From Lunularia cruciata (Eukaryota; Streptophyta; Marchantiopsida; Lunulariales; Lunulariaceae): DNA of 64,000 nucleotides. The notes under the pieces are model-generated. The model was given only the letters and a program-made list of their open reading frames with translations, searched no databases and had not been told where the DNA came from. This document shows, piece after piece, positions 1-11,234 of the stretch; the stretch's first letter is position 1, and every line of letters starts with the position of its first letter. The DNA lies in the NCBI GenBank assembly GCA_948567375.1, contig OX419757.1, positions 32,550,001 through 32,614,000 of the forward strand, given 5' to 3'. The translations under genes were made by a program, and so were the position numbers.

Positions 1-230
1 CAACATTTGCATGTTTCTTTCTTGGCCTATCCTTAATGGTGTAGTCATACTCATACAAGAGTATCATCCACCTTGCTAGTCTCCTTTCAACTTTAGGCTT
101 GTTAAAGATGTACTTCAAAGCCTTGTGATCCGTGATAATGGTGGCTTTCACTCCAATCAAGTAATGTCTAAACTTCATGAGACCAAAGATCACTGCCAAC
201 CCTTCTCTCTCCGTGATAGAGTAGTTCTTT
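1..230 (-). pseudogene. RNase H domain of element A (partial)
   Basis: The minus-strand translation reads in one open frame through NYSITEREGLAVIFGLMKF, then ITDHKALKYIF and ERRLARWMILLYEYD. These are the conserved RNase H segments of Ty3/gypsy pol, including the TDHKAL motif that carries a catalytic aspartate. RNase H removes the RNA strand after first-strand cDNA synthesis. The domain follows the reverse transcriptase at 289-864 after a broken stretch near 230-288. The window edge cuts it, so integrase is not visible. Identification is secure, although the domain is only a fragment of a dead element. Confidence 0.85.
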
Positions 231-288
231 TTTTTGAAACCATCTGCCTACTAGCATAAGCTATTGGATGATCATGCCCATCTTGGTC

Positions 289-1758
289 TTATTGACTAAA
301 AGTGCATCCTATAGCTACATTAGAAGCATCAGTGTAGAGGATGAAAGGCTTACTACAATCAGAAATTGGAGCTACAACAAGGGATTGCTTGAGCTCCTCA
401 AAAGCTTTGAGAGCCTCCTTGTCCTCCAAAATCACCATGTAATCTACACCCTTCTTCATGTAGATGGTCAATGCATAAGCCTTGTAGGAAAATGAGAAGA
501 TGAACCTCTTATAGTATCCAACCATCCCCAACAATTGGTGTAACTTTTTCAAGCTTGAAGGGAATGGAAGGTTTGAGATTTTCTTCACCTTCTCAAGATC
601 AATTGCTATTCCATCCTTGGAGATTATGTGCCTCAAAAGTAGACCTTCTTCACATCCAAAAATGCACTTTTTTGGGTTGAGTGATGCATTTGCCTCATCC
701 AAGCATTGTGAGACCTTGATTAGGTGCTCAAAGGGCTCCTCCTTGCTCCCATAGACACAAAAGTCATCAATGAAATCTCTCACAAATTTCCCAATTAAAG
801 GTTCAAATACCTTGTTCATGAGCCATTGGAATGTGGCTAGAGCATTGCAAAGCCCAAAAGGCATGACATTGAAAGCATAAGTTCCCCAAGGTGTGGTGAA
901 TGTGGTGAGTTGTTGATGCTCTGGTGCAATCTTGATTTGGTTATATCCACTTTAACCATATCCAAAATTATACCTCTCATGACCTACAACCTCCTCCAAG
1001 ATCTCATCTATGAATGGTAATGGGTAGTAGTCCTTCTTGGTAATAGGATTGAGCTTCTTGTAATCCATACGTACTCAAAGCTTGCCATTCTTTTTCTTCA
1101 CAATCACAATTGGAGACACCTATTTTGAATTCTCCATCTCAAAGATAAATCTAGCCTCCTTGAGCTTATCAATCTCCTCCTTCATAACCAAAGATATTGG
1201 TGTGCTAATGTGATGTTGCTTTTGGCAGATTGGTCTTGCATGTGACTCCACCTCTATCTTGTGCTCCTCCAAGGTGACTTCTTTTAAATCCTTGTAACTA
1301 AACGCAAATACATGGATGAACTTGCAAAAAATATCCTCAAATCTCACCTTCTCCTCCTTGGTAACATTTGGGCCATACTTGAGGGTAACTAACCTTATCT
1401 CTACCTCCTCAAGTGTCAATGGTGATTTATCAAGGTCCTTCAAAACCTCTGGCTTAGGTGCAAAATCCATAGCACACAAAGAATACACATCTAAATTTGA
1501 TTCAGATTCATCTTCCTCCGTGAAAGTCTCCTGCTCCATGCTTGTGTCCACACTTGAAGCTCCTTCTTCAGAATCTGACTCCCAATAATCAGAAGATGGT
1601 GTATCTGAATATGAAGTGTTGGTGGTGTTAGTCACAGGAACTGTGACTATATGGTTTGATGGCCCAATCCTCAAGTACCCTTTGTGCCATCTATCAATTG
1701 TGCATGCTGCTCTCAACCATGGCCTCCCAAGAAGCAAGTCATAGCTTGAATCTATCAA
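289..1758 (-). pseudogene. Reverse transcriptase region of element A, broken
   Basis: Two minus-strand frames cover it. The 1120-1758 frame opens with a protease tail (YDLLLGRPWL), then an acidic linker and the RT N-terminal part, with residues such as EEHKIEVESHARPICQKQ. The 289-864 frame holds MPFGLCNALATFQWLMNKVF, then the active-site box as FIDDF where family members usually have YIDDI or YLDDI, and RT thumb/connection sequence ending in LYTDASNVAIG of RNase H. Stops and shifts between 864 and 1120 separate the halves. It would copy the element RNA into cDNA in cytoplasmic particles. In this copy it cannot give a full product. Confidence 0.85.
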
Positions 1759-1834
1759 GACGTGGGAAAATCATGAGATTTTGAACTCCTATAAGTAAAA
1801 TTACCACCTTATCTATCACCCTTATTGGTCGAAC

Positions 1835-2717
1835 TTATTGCTTGTTTGCCATGCTCACCACAAATGTTGAAGGTCTTGAGGGTATCATACCCAACTTCTT
1901 CATCAACCTTTCTGATATGGCATTCACTGCTGATCCTCCATCAACAAGTGCATCCTTGATGTTGTGACCATTCACTCTCACATCAATCTTGGAGGCATAT
2001 TCACAAGCCTCCCATGGTGCTGGCTTGGCATCCACCACCCTCATTGATACTAGAGCTTTTTCCTTCTTCTTCCTCTTGCTCCTTGTAGAACTCAAACCAC
2101 CTCTAAGCTCCTTTCTCAAGGTAGGGTTCAAGCAATCAATTGGCCACTCTAATGTAACTTTGTGACTACCAACATCCTCCAACACATTGTAGTTCCATTG
2201 TTGCTTTGAAATCAAGAAATCCTCTATCCTCAACTTCTTCCTTGGAGTCTTTGTTGTTAATGGTGTTGATGTGTGAGTGCTCCTAGTAGAGATAAGAGTA
2301 TCCTTGCTTGGAGTAAATCCTTGAGAAGAGTGAAAATCCTCTACAAAATGAGCTCTCTTCTTCTCTTGTGCCAAAAGCTCCAAATTAAGACCCTTGGAGT
2401 TTGAGCACTCTCCCTTCTCATACTTGCTCTCAACCACATCTATGGATGCTATCTCCTTACCTTTGTTTGGATTAGGAACCACTTGGGTTTCACTACCCCC
2501 TCTTTCACTCTATTGGCTCTGTCATAACTCCTTCCACCATGGTAAGTAGAATTTGGGCAATTCCTTTGGATATGGCCTCTTCCTCCACAACCAAAACAAT
2601 TTCTCTCATTGAAATTGCTGGCTGGTTGGCCTCCTCTATATGGATAGTTTCCATAACTTCTAGGCCCTCTCCCCACATTCTGATCCACCTCTCCCCTCTC
2701 CCATAGTTGCACCACAT
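1835..2717 (-). pseudogene. Gag zinc knuckle and aspartic protease of element A
   Basis: The frame at 2449-2715 has a CCHC knuckle (CFGCGGRGHIQRNC, spacing CX2CX4HX4C), which packages element RNA in gag. The overlapping 1835-2482 frame starts about 80 aa later in the polyprotein. It has a basic linker and then the retropepsin active-site segment ALVDGGSAVNAI, with D-G-G in place of the usual D-S/T-G, followed by a hydrophobic flap-like stretch. Retropepsin cuts the gag-pol polyprotein and works as a dimer. The two frames overlap by about 30 nt and are out of register, which may be a frameshift lesion or a programmed shift. Given the other damage, a lesion is likelier. Confidence 0.75.
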
Positions 2718-2799
2718 TGATCTTGAGATCTACAAGTTGTTTTGTGATGGTTTGAAGTGGATCCTTTGGTAGAGGTGCAAGAACTGGAGCAACTACTAC

Positions 2800-3451
2800 T
2801 TATGGTGCAACCCTTGCCACCAAAGTATCAAAAGTTCCACCATAATTGTAACCTTGAGGAGGATGCACAACCTCCTTCACCACCAAATCACTCTCATCTC
2901 CTTCCAAACTCTCCTCCATACAAATTGCAATCTTGATAGTTTCAACCTTGAAAGAAAGTTTCTCATATCTCACCTTGCTTCTAATTTGTGGTCTCAATCC
3001 TCTCACAAAATTCTTGGTGAGCATGGCCCTATGTCAATCATAGTAATCTCCACATCATCTCTACCCTTCTTCAACACTATGCAAAATTTGGACTCTTAAC
3101 TTTTCCACTCTTTCCACATAGACTCTCACTTTATCTCCATCTCCTTGTTTGAGAAAGGTAACCTCACTCATCAATCTCTCATAACTCTTGTCTAGAAGAA
3201 ATTTCTCAATGATTGCTAAAGTCAAACTCTCCCAAGACTCTTCTTCTCCATCTCTCTTCTCTCTTTTGGTATTCTGACTCATACCATGTAAGTGCTACAT
3301 CCTCAAAGAAATCCAGTAATAATGAGATACACTCATTCTTTCTCCTCTCATTGTTTCCTATGCAAGCTCTCTTGAAGTCTCTCACAAAGGTCTCCACATC
3401 TTCTCCATCCTTGCCAAAGAAAATCGGAAGTTTTCCCATCTTAACCCTCAC
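2800..3451 (-). pseudogene. Gag capsid-like region of element A, frameshifted
   Basis: Three consecutive minus-strand frames read as one retrotransposon gag domain. At 3206-3451 are FGKDGEDVETFVRDFKRAC and a downstream DVALTWYES. At 3061-3282 is ESWESLTLAIIEKFLLDK with a following KVRVYVERVEKLR. At 2800-3024 is NFVRGLRPQIRSKV. This order (a W-Y segment, then F, then a GL..R segment) is typical of the gypsy capsid fold that assembles the particle. The frame changes near 3206 and again near 3050, so the copy is non-functional. Zinc knuckles follow downstream at 2449-2715. Confidence 0.75.
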
Positions 3452-3659
3452 TATTTTTCTTTTCTCTCAATTTTTTTCCTCTCACTCTATAACTAATAGA
3501 GTATATACATGACTAACACCATCTGAAAATAATCCACTCTAGGGAACACAAAATGTTCAGGTTGCTCCAAGATTTCTATGGCAACATCAAATCCTAGAGT
3601 GCATATTAATCTAACTCTCATAGAAAGTTTATCCATAAGTTGAAAGATGATCTCCATCA

Positions 3660-4109
3660 CTAATCTTGAGAACTAGCTGATGAAAGTGGTAGTACTTCTA
3701 TAGCTGTACTAAGACTCTCTCCAAGATCCTTCACCAAAGTCTCCAAAAGTGCTTTTACTCCACTACACTCATGTCCTTTTGGAAGTCCTTCCACTCCACA
3801 AACCTCACACAACTCCTTGGTCTTAGATCTTCTCCCTCCCAATCTTGGTGAAGAAGGTCCAACATGCAAACCCAAATCAAGTAATCCTCTCCTTTCCGTC
3901 AATCTCTTGCTCTCAAAGGTCAATGGACATGAACTTGCTTTATGCTCCTTCTCTCCACATAGAAAGCACTTAGAGTCACTCTTTCCTCCAAGTGGTGTAG
4001 GTTTTTGGATCCTCTCAACACTCTCTTCAAATTCTATTCTAAACTTCCTTTTCCTCAAATCCACCCCTACAATCACTCCAAACTCTTGGAGAACCTTGCA
4101 TAGTCTCAA
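3660..4109 (-). pseudogene. Upstream zinc-knuckle-containing frame in element A leader, function unknown
   Basis: A minus-strand frame of about 150 codons lies between the LTR and the capsid-like gag. It holds CFLCGEKEHKASSC (CX2CX4HX4C) near residues 48-61 and a second Cys-rich patch, CEVCGVEGLPKGHEC, near residues 97-111. The surrounding sequence is basic in its first half and ends in a Ser-rich tail. A second knuckle upstream of a gag that has its own downstream knuckle is unusual. It may be an extra ORF, a gag domain duplication or sequence from an inserted element. I do not recognise a specific family. Confidence 0.45.
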
Positions 4110-4141
4110 TTTCCACTCTTGGTGAACCTCTATGTTCCCAA

Positions 4142-4988
4142 GATGAATTTAAACACTCAAACATGCTTTTTGTTGCCCTCACACTCCTCATGTATGAAAT
4201 CTAAACTCTACAGAATTGACCCTTTCTCACAATGTCAGTTAAGTCTTGCAATAAGTATCTTATAGTACTCTGAAATTTTGCACACTTAATCACAACTCTA
4301 TGACATCTCTCCTTGCAAAATTTCAGATCTTTTCATTGAGCCATTTGGCCTAAGCACCTTTTGTATTCAACACACATATTTATGATTTGGTCTAAAAACC
4401 ACCTCCTCGCGTTAAAAACATATAATATCTGCTCAAGAATGATCTTTGTCTAATTTTGTGTCAACAGGTAGGATACAATGCAATTAATTGTCTTGGAAAT
4501 TTTCACCACAATCCACTAAAAATTGAAGAAATGGCAGACACTATACAATTTTCTAGATAGCATGTAGTTGCGGGAGCAATTTACCCTATCAAATTTCAAA
4601 ACTTCTAGCCCAATGTGCATAGCAGCTCTCACAATAATTTCAAGTATGATAACTAAAAGATAACCCAAGTTATCATATGTAGAAATTTCAAGTCTAGATC
4701 CTAAACTTGAGATTTTGCCCAAATTCATCTTAATCTCCAAAATTTGCAATCCACCTCACACAATCTCTCCAAATCCTCTCAAGTGTATATGATGTACAAA
4801 ATCACCAAAAATTATCATAATGAACTATAGGGTATACCAATGGATTCAAATACTCTTACATAAGTTCAACCCTCTCCTCCCTTAAAGTTCTCTCCAAGTG
4901 AGCTTTCATAGTCTCTATCTATCTAATATAGAATTATACGCAAAACATTATCTTGCTTTCTAGAGAGGTCACGGCAACAGAACCAAAA
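4142..4988 (-). other. Untranslated leader of element A between 5' LTR and first frame
   Basis: No supported gene. The stretch joins the LTR (from 4989) to the zinc-knuckle frame ending at 4109. The last 20 bases next to the LTR look like a primer-binding site on the minus strand. The small reading frame near 4516-4749 has no recognisable composition or motif. Confidence 0.5.
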
Positions 4989-5684
4989 ATGTGAGCCGGC
5001 CTGTCTCTCACTCAAAATGAACCTCTGATGACTATTATGGTAGCGCACCATGTACTAAGAAGGCAAGAACCCCAATTCCATCGTACTCCTCCAAGGCTAA
5101 CACTCCAAGACTCAAGACATTGCTCACTAGAGAACTCAATGAGAGAGAGATAGTTGCAAATGAAAGGATAATGAGTAGCTCCTCCCCCCTTGTTTATATA
5201 CTTGTGAAATAGTTACACACCAAAGTTACTAATTATTTTAGTAACTCAAGTTACTAGACTAAAAGTCAAGTCAAGTCAAGTCAAAAAGTAGAAAGGAATA
5301 TCCATTCATATGGTCATATTCCACTAGCATGTGATCTTATCTTGACCCAACCACTAAATCAAGGATTCCTTCACATGGGCTATCCTTGGACTATAGAAGA
5401 ATCCAAAACAAAAAGGCTTGTGGGCCCAAGAGTTCTCAACTCTTACCTCAAAGTCAAACACTTAGGAATAATACCAAGTCAACACACTAGAATCCAAAAT
5501 AATGGTGCTCATCTTTTCCACTTCCTCTAAAGTAAGGTCCTCTCTATCTTAGCTATGACTAACTTTAGCTAATCATGATTAATGTAGAACCATCCTTTAT
5601 CTTTATATAAATAATATCTCTCAAGTACTTGTAATACCAAGCTAAATATCACAACACCACACACATGCACAAATGGGTGTTATA
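4989..5684 (-). repeat. 5' LTR of element A
   Basis: On the plus strand it begins TGTGAGCCGGCC and ends GGGTGTTATA, about 696 bp. In element orientation (minus) it starts at 5684 and ends CCGGCTCACA at 4989. It matches the solo LTR at 6801-7479 over its whole length with scattered differences. Its outer end has drifted from TTACA to TTATA. An AT-rich TATA-like stretch (TTTATATAAA) lies near 5601-5612. The other LTR of this element is off the left edge, so no target duplication can be tested. Confidence 0.85.
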
Positions 5685-5719
5685 GTTCCTCCCATATTTT
5701 TTCTTTGCTGCACCTAGTT

Positions 5720-6060
5720 GGCCCAATATGCCACAAGTTGAGACTTGGTGCCGCCCATCAAATCTTTTCTGCCATTGCTAGTCGCTGCTCAATGCCACAC
5801 TTTGTTGAATTAAGGCCAACTAGCACTTGTCGGTGCTTGTTGGTGCTCATCAACACTCAAAATTGCTTGCATGCACTCATAAATGGTGGTATACACTCGT
5901 AGCTACTCATAGGTGCTTGTTCTTTAATTGGAGGCGCTCATCATGGCTTGTAGGCACTCATCAACACACATCAATGCTTGTTGGCACTAAGTGATGCTTG
6001 TAATGGGTTAAGTGTGGTGACTCGCAATGTGGGTGGCGCACATAGATGCCAGGTGATGTT
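5720..6060. repeat. Degenerate short repeats built from GCACTCAT / GTGCTTGTTGG words
   Basis: The stretch repeats variants of GGTGCTTGTTGGTGCTCATC and GGCACTCATCAACAC without exact periodicity. Its base composition differs from the flanks. Similar word-rich patches occur at about 9480-9850 and 10590-10910. It looks like a decayed minisatellite or the internal repeats of an old element. Confidence 0.5.
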
Positions 6061-6241
6061 ATATTTGATGCACAAGGCACAATTGAGTATATAGCACATG
6101 AATATATGAGTTAGAAAAAAATATGAGAGTTTCACAAGTGGAAACTAAAATATAAATGAGTATAAAAGATAAATGTATACATGAGGATAAATGAACAAAA
6201 GATGTATATAAATGGGGAGCCAATAAAACCTAAACTTGTCA

Positions 6242-6652
6242 CTATGGTAGAGGAGGAGGTGAAGAAGAAGAGGGAGATGCACCATAGTGTCTAAGTGCTA
6301 CTACTGCGTCCTCAAATCTACGACGGTATACATGATGTTGAATCTTAAATGGACTCAATGACCACCATAGGAGCCACTCGCTCTCATCCAAGTCTTGGTG
6401 CTTGATACCACTAGCAAGAAGAGAATATGGGTCACTATTATAAGAACTGAGTCTACCTGATGTCAACTTCTCTTCTGCCCAACTAACAATAGGCCTATCG
6501 TCATGCACAACTCTGTCCAAAGCACTCATCAAAGGGTCAAATGACCAAGTGTATGATGCTCTTTGTACCCTATAAGGATGGAAGTGGGTAGGGTGGATAG
6601 CACCATGTGGATGGTTCCTATAATAAGAGAGTGCATAACTATCTATGATCAA
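6242..6652 (-). CDS. Unclassified 136-codon reading frame
   Basis: The minus-strand frame has a natural-looking composition rich in W, Y, H and D, with segments such as TWSFDPLMSALDRVVHDD and a Ser/Pro-rich C-terminus. I recognise no family. It lies between two LTRs of the element A family and next to degenerate repeats, so it is probably a remnant of another transposon or an old captured exon. No start signal or splice sites could be confirmed. It may not be expressed. Confidence 0.25.
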   Translation of the reverse strand: MIIDSYALSYYRNHPHGAIHPTHFHPYRVQRASYTWSFDPLMSALDRVVHDDRPIVSWAEEKLTSGRLSSYNSDPYSLLASGIKHQDLDESEWLLWWSLSPFKIQHHVYRRRFEDAVVALRHYGASPSSSSPPPLP

Positions 6653-6800
6653 AAGATCACAAAGAGGTAAACCTAATGAAGTAAGATGCTCATATGATCT
6701 AACTCTAAGTCCTCTAAACTCAAAATCTCATTGGATATTTGTAGAACACAAACAGGCCATGAGGCAAGACCCAGTGTGAAATCCCTTTGGGAGTTTGGAC

Positions 6801-7479
6801 TGTGAGCCGGCCTGTCTCTCACTCAGGATGAACCTCTGATGGCTATTATGGTAGCGCACCATGGACTAAGAAGGCAAGGAACCCCAACTCCATCATACTC
6901 CTCCAAGGCTAACACTCCAAGACTCAAGACATTGCTCACTAGAGAACTCAATGAGAGAGAGATAGTTGCAAATGAAAGGATGATGAGTACCTCCTCACTC
7001 CTTGTTTATATACTTGTGAAATAGTTACGTACCAAAGTTACTAATTACCGTAGTAACTCAAGTTACTAGACTAAAAGTCAAGTAAAGTCAAAAAGTAGAA
7101 AGGAATATCCATTCACATGGGCATATTCCCCTTATCTTGACCCAACCACTAAAGCAAGGATTCCTTCACATGGGCTATCCTTGGACTAAAGAAGAATCCA
7201 AAACAAAAAGGCTTGCGGGCCCAAGAGTTCTCAACTCTTTCCCCAAAGCCAAACACCTAGGAATAATACCAAGTCAACACACTAAAATCCAAAATAGTGG
7301 TGCTCATCTTTCCTACTTCCTCTAAAGTAAGGTCCCATCTATCTTAGCTATGACTAACTTTAGCTAACCATGACTAATATAGAACCATCCTTTATCTCTA
7401 TATAAATAATATCTCTTAAGTACTTGTAATACCAAGCTAAATATCACAATACCACACACATGCACAAATGGGTGTTACA
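6801..7479 (-). mobile_element. Solo LTR of the element A family with 4-bp target duplication
   Basis: The 679-bp copy runs TGTGAGCCGG to GGGTGTTACA on the plus strand and matches the LTR at 4989-5684. It is flanked by GGAC at 6797-6800 and GGAC at 7480-7483, a 4-bp target-site duplication. No internal region is attached, so it is the product of recombination between two LTRs of an inserted element. Confidence 0.85.
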
Positions 7480-7536
7480 GGACCACTACCACATGCTCCG
7501 TAGCAACCACTCCACTCCATCCAGAGTAAGATCTAT

Positions 7537-8539
7537 CTACAAGATAACCTCAAAACATAGCAAATAAAACTGGATGAAATGACTAACACTAGGACCGGCT
7601 ACCCACCCTACAAGCCTGGACTGTGTGTGAGGGCACCAACCATGCCTAGTTGTTCTGCTCTCCCATGCATGGAAACCAATAGAACCATGAATCCATACTT
7701 GATGCCAAACAAGTAACATCCACAACAATAATCTTATTTCGTAGGAAGCTTGGGAAGAGGATACGTGGAATATACTCTCTTGATAGACTAATCCTCTCTT
7801 TAAACTCAGTCTGAGTGCCCTGAGTCTCCACACTATGAGGTAACACATGGGTGCCATCAGTATGGGTTTGCATATCATGACGAGTATGGGTTTGGCCAGC
7901 AATAGTACGTAGTCTCAGTCCAAGATAAGCCACACGAGCCCTCATCTAAACTAGACTACTCTCACTCTCCTCTACCTGAACATGTACACTCTTGCACTTC
8001 TCTATAGCATATGCTAACTCTCGTGCCTGATTCTATAACTGGACCCTATAACCCTCCCCCATGGCAGCGGCACCTAGTATGTCCAATCCAAGTTAGCTAA
8101 TCTTTGCTCTCTCTCTCCATCTCATAAGTAAGTAAGGTCAGATGCCTCTCCTCCTTTGTAGCAAGTAAATTCTTGTGCTCACAAAGGAGTCTCTCTTGCT
8201 CTAGCACTAATCTCTCTCTCTCTCCTCTACACTCTCCAATCTACTCTTGTGCTCAAGCACTAATCTCTCTCTTGTCTCTACACTCTCCAATCTACCCTCA
8301 TGCTCAAGGAGATTTCTCTCTCTATACTCAACCACTCGAACACAATCATCTAAAATACAAGTGATGTCAATAGAACAAGAAGGAGGTGAAGGTACTCTGA
8401 ATTGCGTGGGGTCACTAACCCCCTCCACAGACGGAGAAAGTGGTGAAGGGGAAGAAGAGGGAAAATGAGCTATCTTAACAAAGGGTAAGGGTTGTATCTC
8501 AACATGAATATGTTGAACACTTGTGAACAAGTGGTACAT
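7537..8539 (-). other. Unclassified minus-strand coding-like block with charged coiled-coil-like segment
   Basis: Several minus-strand frames (8207-8539, 7646-7945, 7537-7902) lie in a row with no recognised domain. The 8207-8539 frame has a Ser/Pro-rich middle part. It ends in two near copies of a charged 17-residue unit (RNLLEHEGRLESVETRE, then RLVLEHKSRLESVEERE), which suggests a short coiled coil. It may be a gag-like or transposon-encoded accessory protein. The frames are discontinuous, so the block is probably degenerate. Confidence 0.3.
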
Positions 8540-8693
8540 TTAGTTATCCATCAAGTACAAATTCATATTAGAATTTAAAAAATACACAAGTTCACAGTTT
8601 CATTAATTAAAGCTTCTTAAATCAACTCACTTATTAAATCCGGTAATGGTATATACAAAATAACTTTATATGTTTGCCAACAAACATACATAC

Positions 8694-8728
8694 ATAAAAA
8701 AATAAAAATAAAAATAAAAATAAAAATA
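8694..8728. repeat. (TAAAAA)n microsatellite
   Basis: About five head-to-tail copies of an A-rich 6-bp unit. It may be the tail of an old retroposon. Confidence 0.8.
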
Positions 8729-9470
8729 TGACAAAACTCAAACCTAATCAATCACTTACAATCCTCATCCTCCCCATCAGCAATAGTCTTGTCCTCATCC
8801 AAGCTATCTACATCTGGCCTATCTGCATTTTCATGATCATCATCATGCTCTTTCTTGTGTATAATCTCCTCCTCTCCATCACTCATGTACATTGCGCACT
8901 CCTTTGGAATGAAACCTCTCTCCACAAAGAGATGAGTGAGTATCTGCCCAAGGAAGATGACCTTGAACCTATGCCCCTTAAGACTCCTCAATTGGCTTTG
9001 CAAACTCCCCACCTCCGCAATGATAACTCTAAATGCTAACTCTCTCTAATCATAATCCTCCACACTAAATCCCCTCAACTTGGTCTTGGTGTTGAGTACC
9101 AAATGCCCATGTATAATCTTGGGCCTAATTGTGGGTGCAACAAGTGCATCCATCAATTGGAAGAAAGCTCTAAATGTAGGATATATACATTGCCTACCTT
9201 GCAAGGTTTCTTTTTGCAACCCTATCCCTTTGTGGAAACCAATCTGAAACATGAATTGGAATTGGAATTGGAAGTCTAAGGAATTGTCCTCCATCTTGTT
9301 GTTCTCCTCCTTAGTGCATCTCTAACTATATCTACACTGAATTGAAACTACCTCTCTCTTACCAAACATGTGCAAGAGACCTTGTTCCACAAACTCACAA
9401 ACTATGTACATGGAAGGATCTGCAAAACCCTCCAAGAAAATCAACTTAAACCTCAATCATAAGGACTGAA
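8729..9470 (-). other. Coding-like but unclassified stretch
   Basis: Short minus-strand frames occur (8752-9012, with an acidic run rich in D and E, and 9046-9294). They have no recognisable domain and are not joined into a longer frame. They may continue the block at 7537-8539. Nothing else is seen here. Confidence 0.2.
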
Positions 9471-9479
9471 GACAATGGG

Positions 9480-9850
9480 TACCGCTCATAGCTGCTCTAA
9501 GTTGCCCTCGAACATGAACAAAGCCTCAAGCGCCATTGGGTGCCACTTGTTACCACCACTAGGTGTCACTTGGGGGTGCCCAAAGGTGCACAGGGATAGT
9601 CATCCCTCGTGGGGGGCCAAGGGGGACGCTCGATGACGCTTCCCAAAGGTGCAGCTGCACTGGAAGCTATTGTGGGACAAGGCATTTTGGGAAGCACATC
9701 CAGATGACATTGGTGATGCTTGGCAATGCTAGAAGGCACTCGTGTGAAGGGTTTAGGATTTAGGGTCGGTGCTGGATGGCGCTAGGAGATGCTAGAAGAT
9801 GCAGAGAGTCGCTTTGGGACAAGGCTAGGAGGCACTGACAATTTTGAGGC
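9480..9850. repeat. Degenerate short repeats (GGTGCC / GCACT words)
   Basis: Repeated variants of GGTGCCACTTG, GGTGTCACTTGGGGGTGCC and GATGCTAGAAGATGC give a local GC-rich patch in AT-rich DNA. It is akin to the patches at 5.7 kb and 10.6 kb. Confidence 0.45.
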
Positions 9851-10589
9851 CTAATGTGCATAAATCACAATCTTGAGGTGATGGAACATTTTGAAAGTAA
9901 AGAGAAATCAAGAGAAAACAATTAAGAAGGTTTGAATAATATTTCTAAATGTGTGTAGTGAGGTCCAAGTGTAATTTTGAGGCCGATTATGTCCAGATCA
10001 AACTCTCAAATTCCAGAGACAACAATTTGAATCTGATGATTGTCCAACCAACACCACTTGATGAAATTTGTTGGGTGTTGAATGGTATGAAAAGCTATGA
10101 GCCAATCTCCTTCTTGAGTATTTCTCATGTTGGGCACATCAATGATCTTTTCATATCCCTAGATTTTTTCCATGGTTCAAATTTAGTTTACAATCTACTC
10201 TTCATCTCTATCTCTCCTCTCTATCTCTCAAATGCTCTCTTGCTCTTTCTCTCAAATCTAGAATTTTGTCTTCCTCTTGAATGCTCTCCTTCAATTTGAA
10301 TTTTGAATTTTGCTCTTCTTCTCAAAGTTCCAACTCTCTCAGACCCCATAGCAAGTTGGCCTCCTAACAATGCGAGTTTGCCTCCTTCAAAAACCCCTCA
10401 CACCCACACACTCACAAAATAACTCCTTTAAACACCCCACACACACTACAGTGAAATGACTTGAAATGAATTCTATTCAAATCTAGAAAGAGGAAGCTTT
10501 ATATAGCCCCACTCTGGAAAGAAAATTTGAATATCCAAACATCCAAAATGTGCACATTTAGTGTAAAAATCCGTATTTGAGAGGAAAGA

Positions 10590-10910
10590 ACTCAAATCAT
10601 GAGCGGCAACATGCGACACTCCATGTCGCCAACCGGCACACCCAAGCGTCACATAAATTGCCCAATGCCTACCAGTGCCATTGCACAGTGCCTACCAGTG
10701 CCACTCAGCACCGACGGGTGCAATAATTTTTTTGAAGCTGGAGGGTTTAGCCCCCAACGTCCTCTAGCATCTACGAGTGCCATTGAGTGGCGCCTACCGG
10801 CGCAAGCATATTTTTGGCAAGTTGGAAGGTGGACCCGAGCGCATATGAGTGCCATCGCATGACATCTACAAGTGTCATCGGGCCCCTTAAATTTTTTTCC
10901 AGCAACATAC
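10590..10910. repeat. Degenerate short repeats (GCCTACCAGTGCCA words)
   Basis: Near-tandem words such as AATGCCTACCAGTGCCATTG, CAGTGCCTACCAGTGCCACT and GAGTGGCGCCTACCGG recur. The patch is GC-rich and degenerate. The reading frames across it are by-products of the repeat. Confidence 0.5.
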
Positions 10911-11234
10911 ATCAAGCAACTTTGAAGTGAAAACTTGCCCAACACAACACTGTGTAAGTGTAAGCTTGGGCCCTACAAATGTACAGATTAAGCTCCCAAT
11001 AATCCTTATTCCAATATTACATAAAGATACACTTATGGTCTAAGTTACCAAAATATGAGATATGAGATGAAGATTTGAAAAATAAATAATTATTTATAGA
11101 AACTCACTCAATCAAATATATCATCATCAAGTAATCAAGGCAATGTTGCATCACCATCACCCTTGATCTACTTTCTTCTCTACCAAGGTCTATACCATGA
11201 AAAGCCATTTCTGAATCTATTTGAGTTTCCTTTG

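Larger units (their letters stand above)
1..5684 (-). mobile_element. Ty3/gypsy LTR retrotransposon A, 5' LTR and most of gag-pol; 3' end outside the window
   Basis: Reading the minus strand from 5684 to 1, the order is LTR, primer-binding-like sequence, untranslated leader, gag-like frames with zinc knuckles, aspartic protease, reverse transcriptase and RNase H, which is Ty3/gypsy order. Next to the LTR (about 4970-4988, minus strand) the sequence TGGTTCTGTTGCCG resembles a tRNA-primed binding site. Frames are interrupted by stops and shifts throughout, so this copy is dead. Integrase and the 3' LTR would lie left of position 1. A solo LTR (6801-7479) and a partial LTR (63692-64000) belong to the same family. 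Confidence 0.85.

Noticed and set aside
6242-6652. Coding region of element A family between two LTRs, making a small non-autonomous element 4989-7479
   Set aside because: The 4989 LTR is adjacent to a primer-binding-like site and pol of element A, while the 6801 LTR has its own GGAC duplication and no internal part, so the two LTRs do not bound one element.
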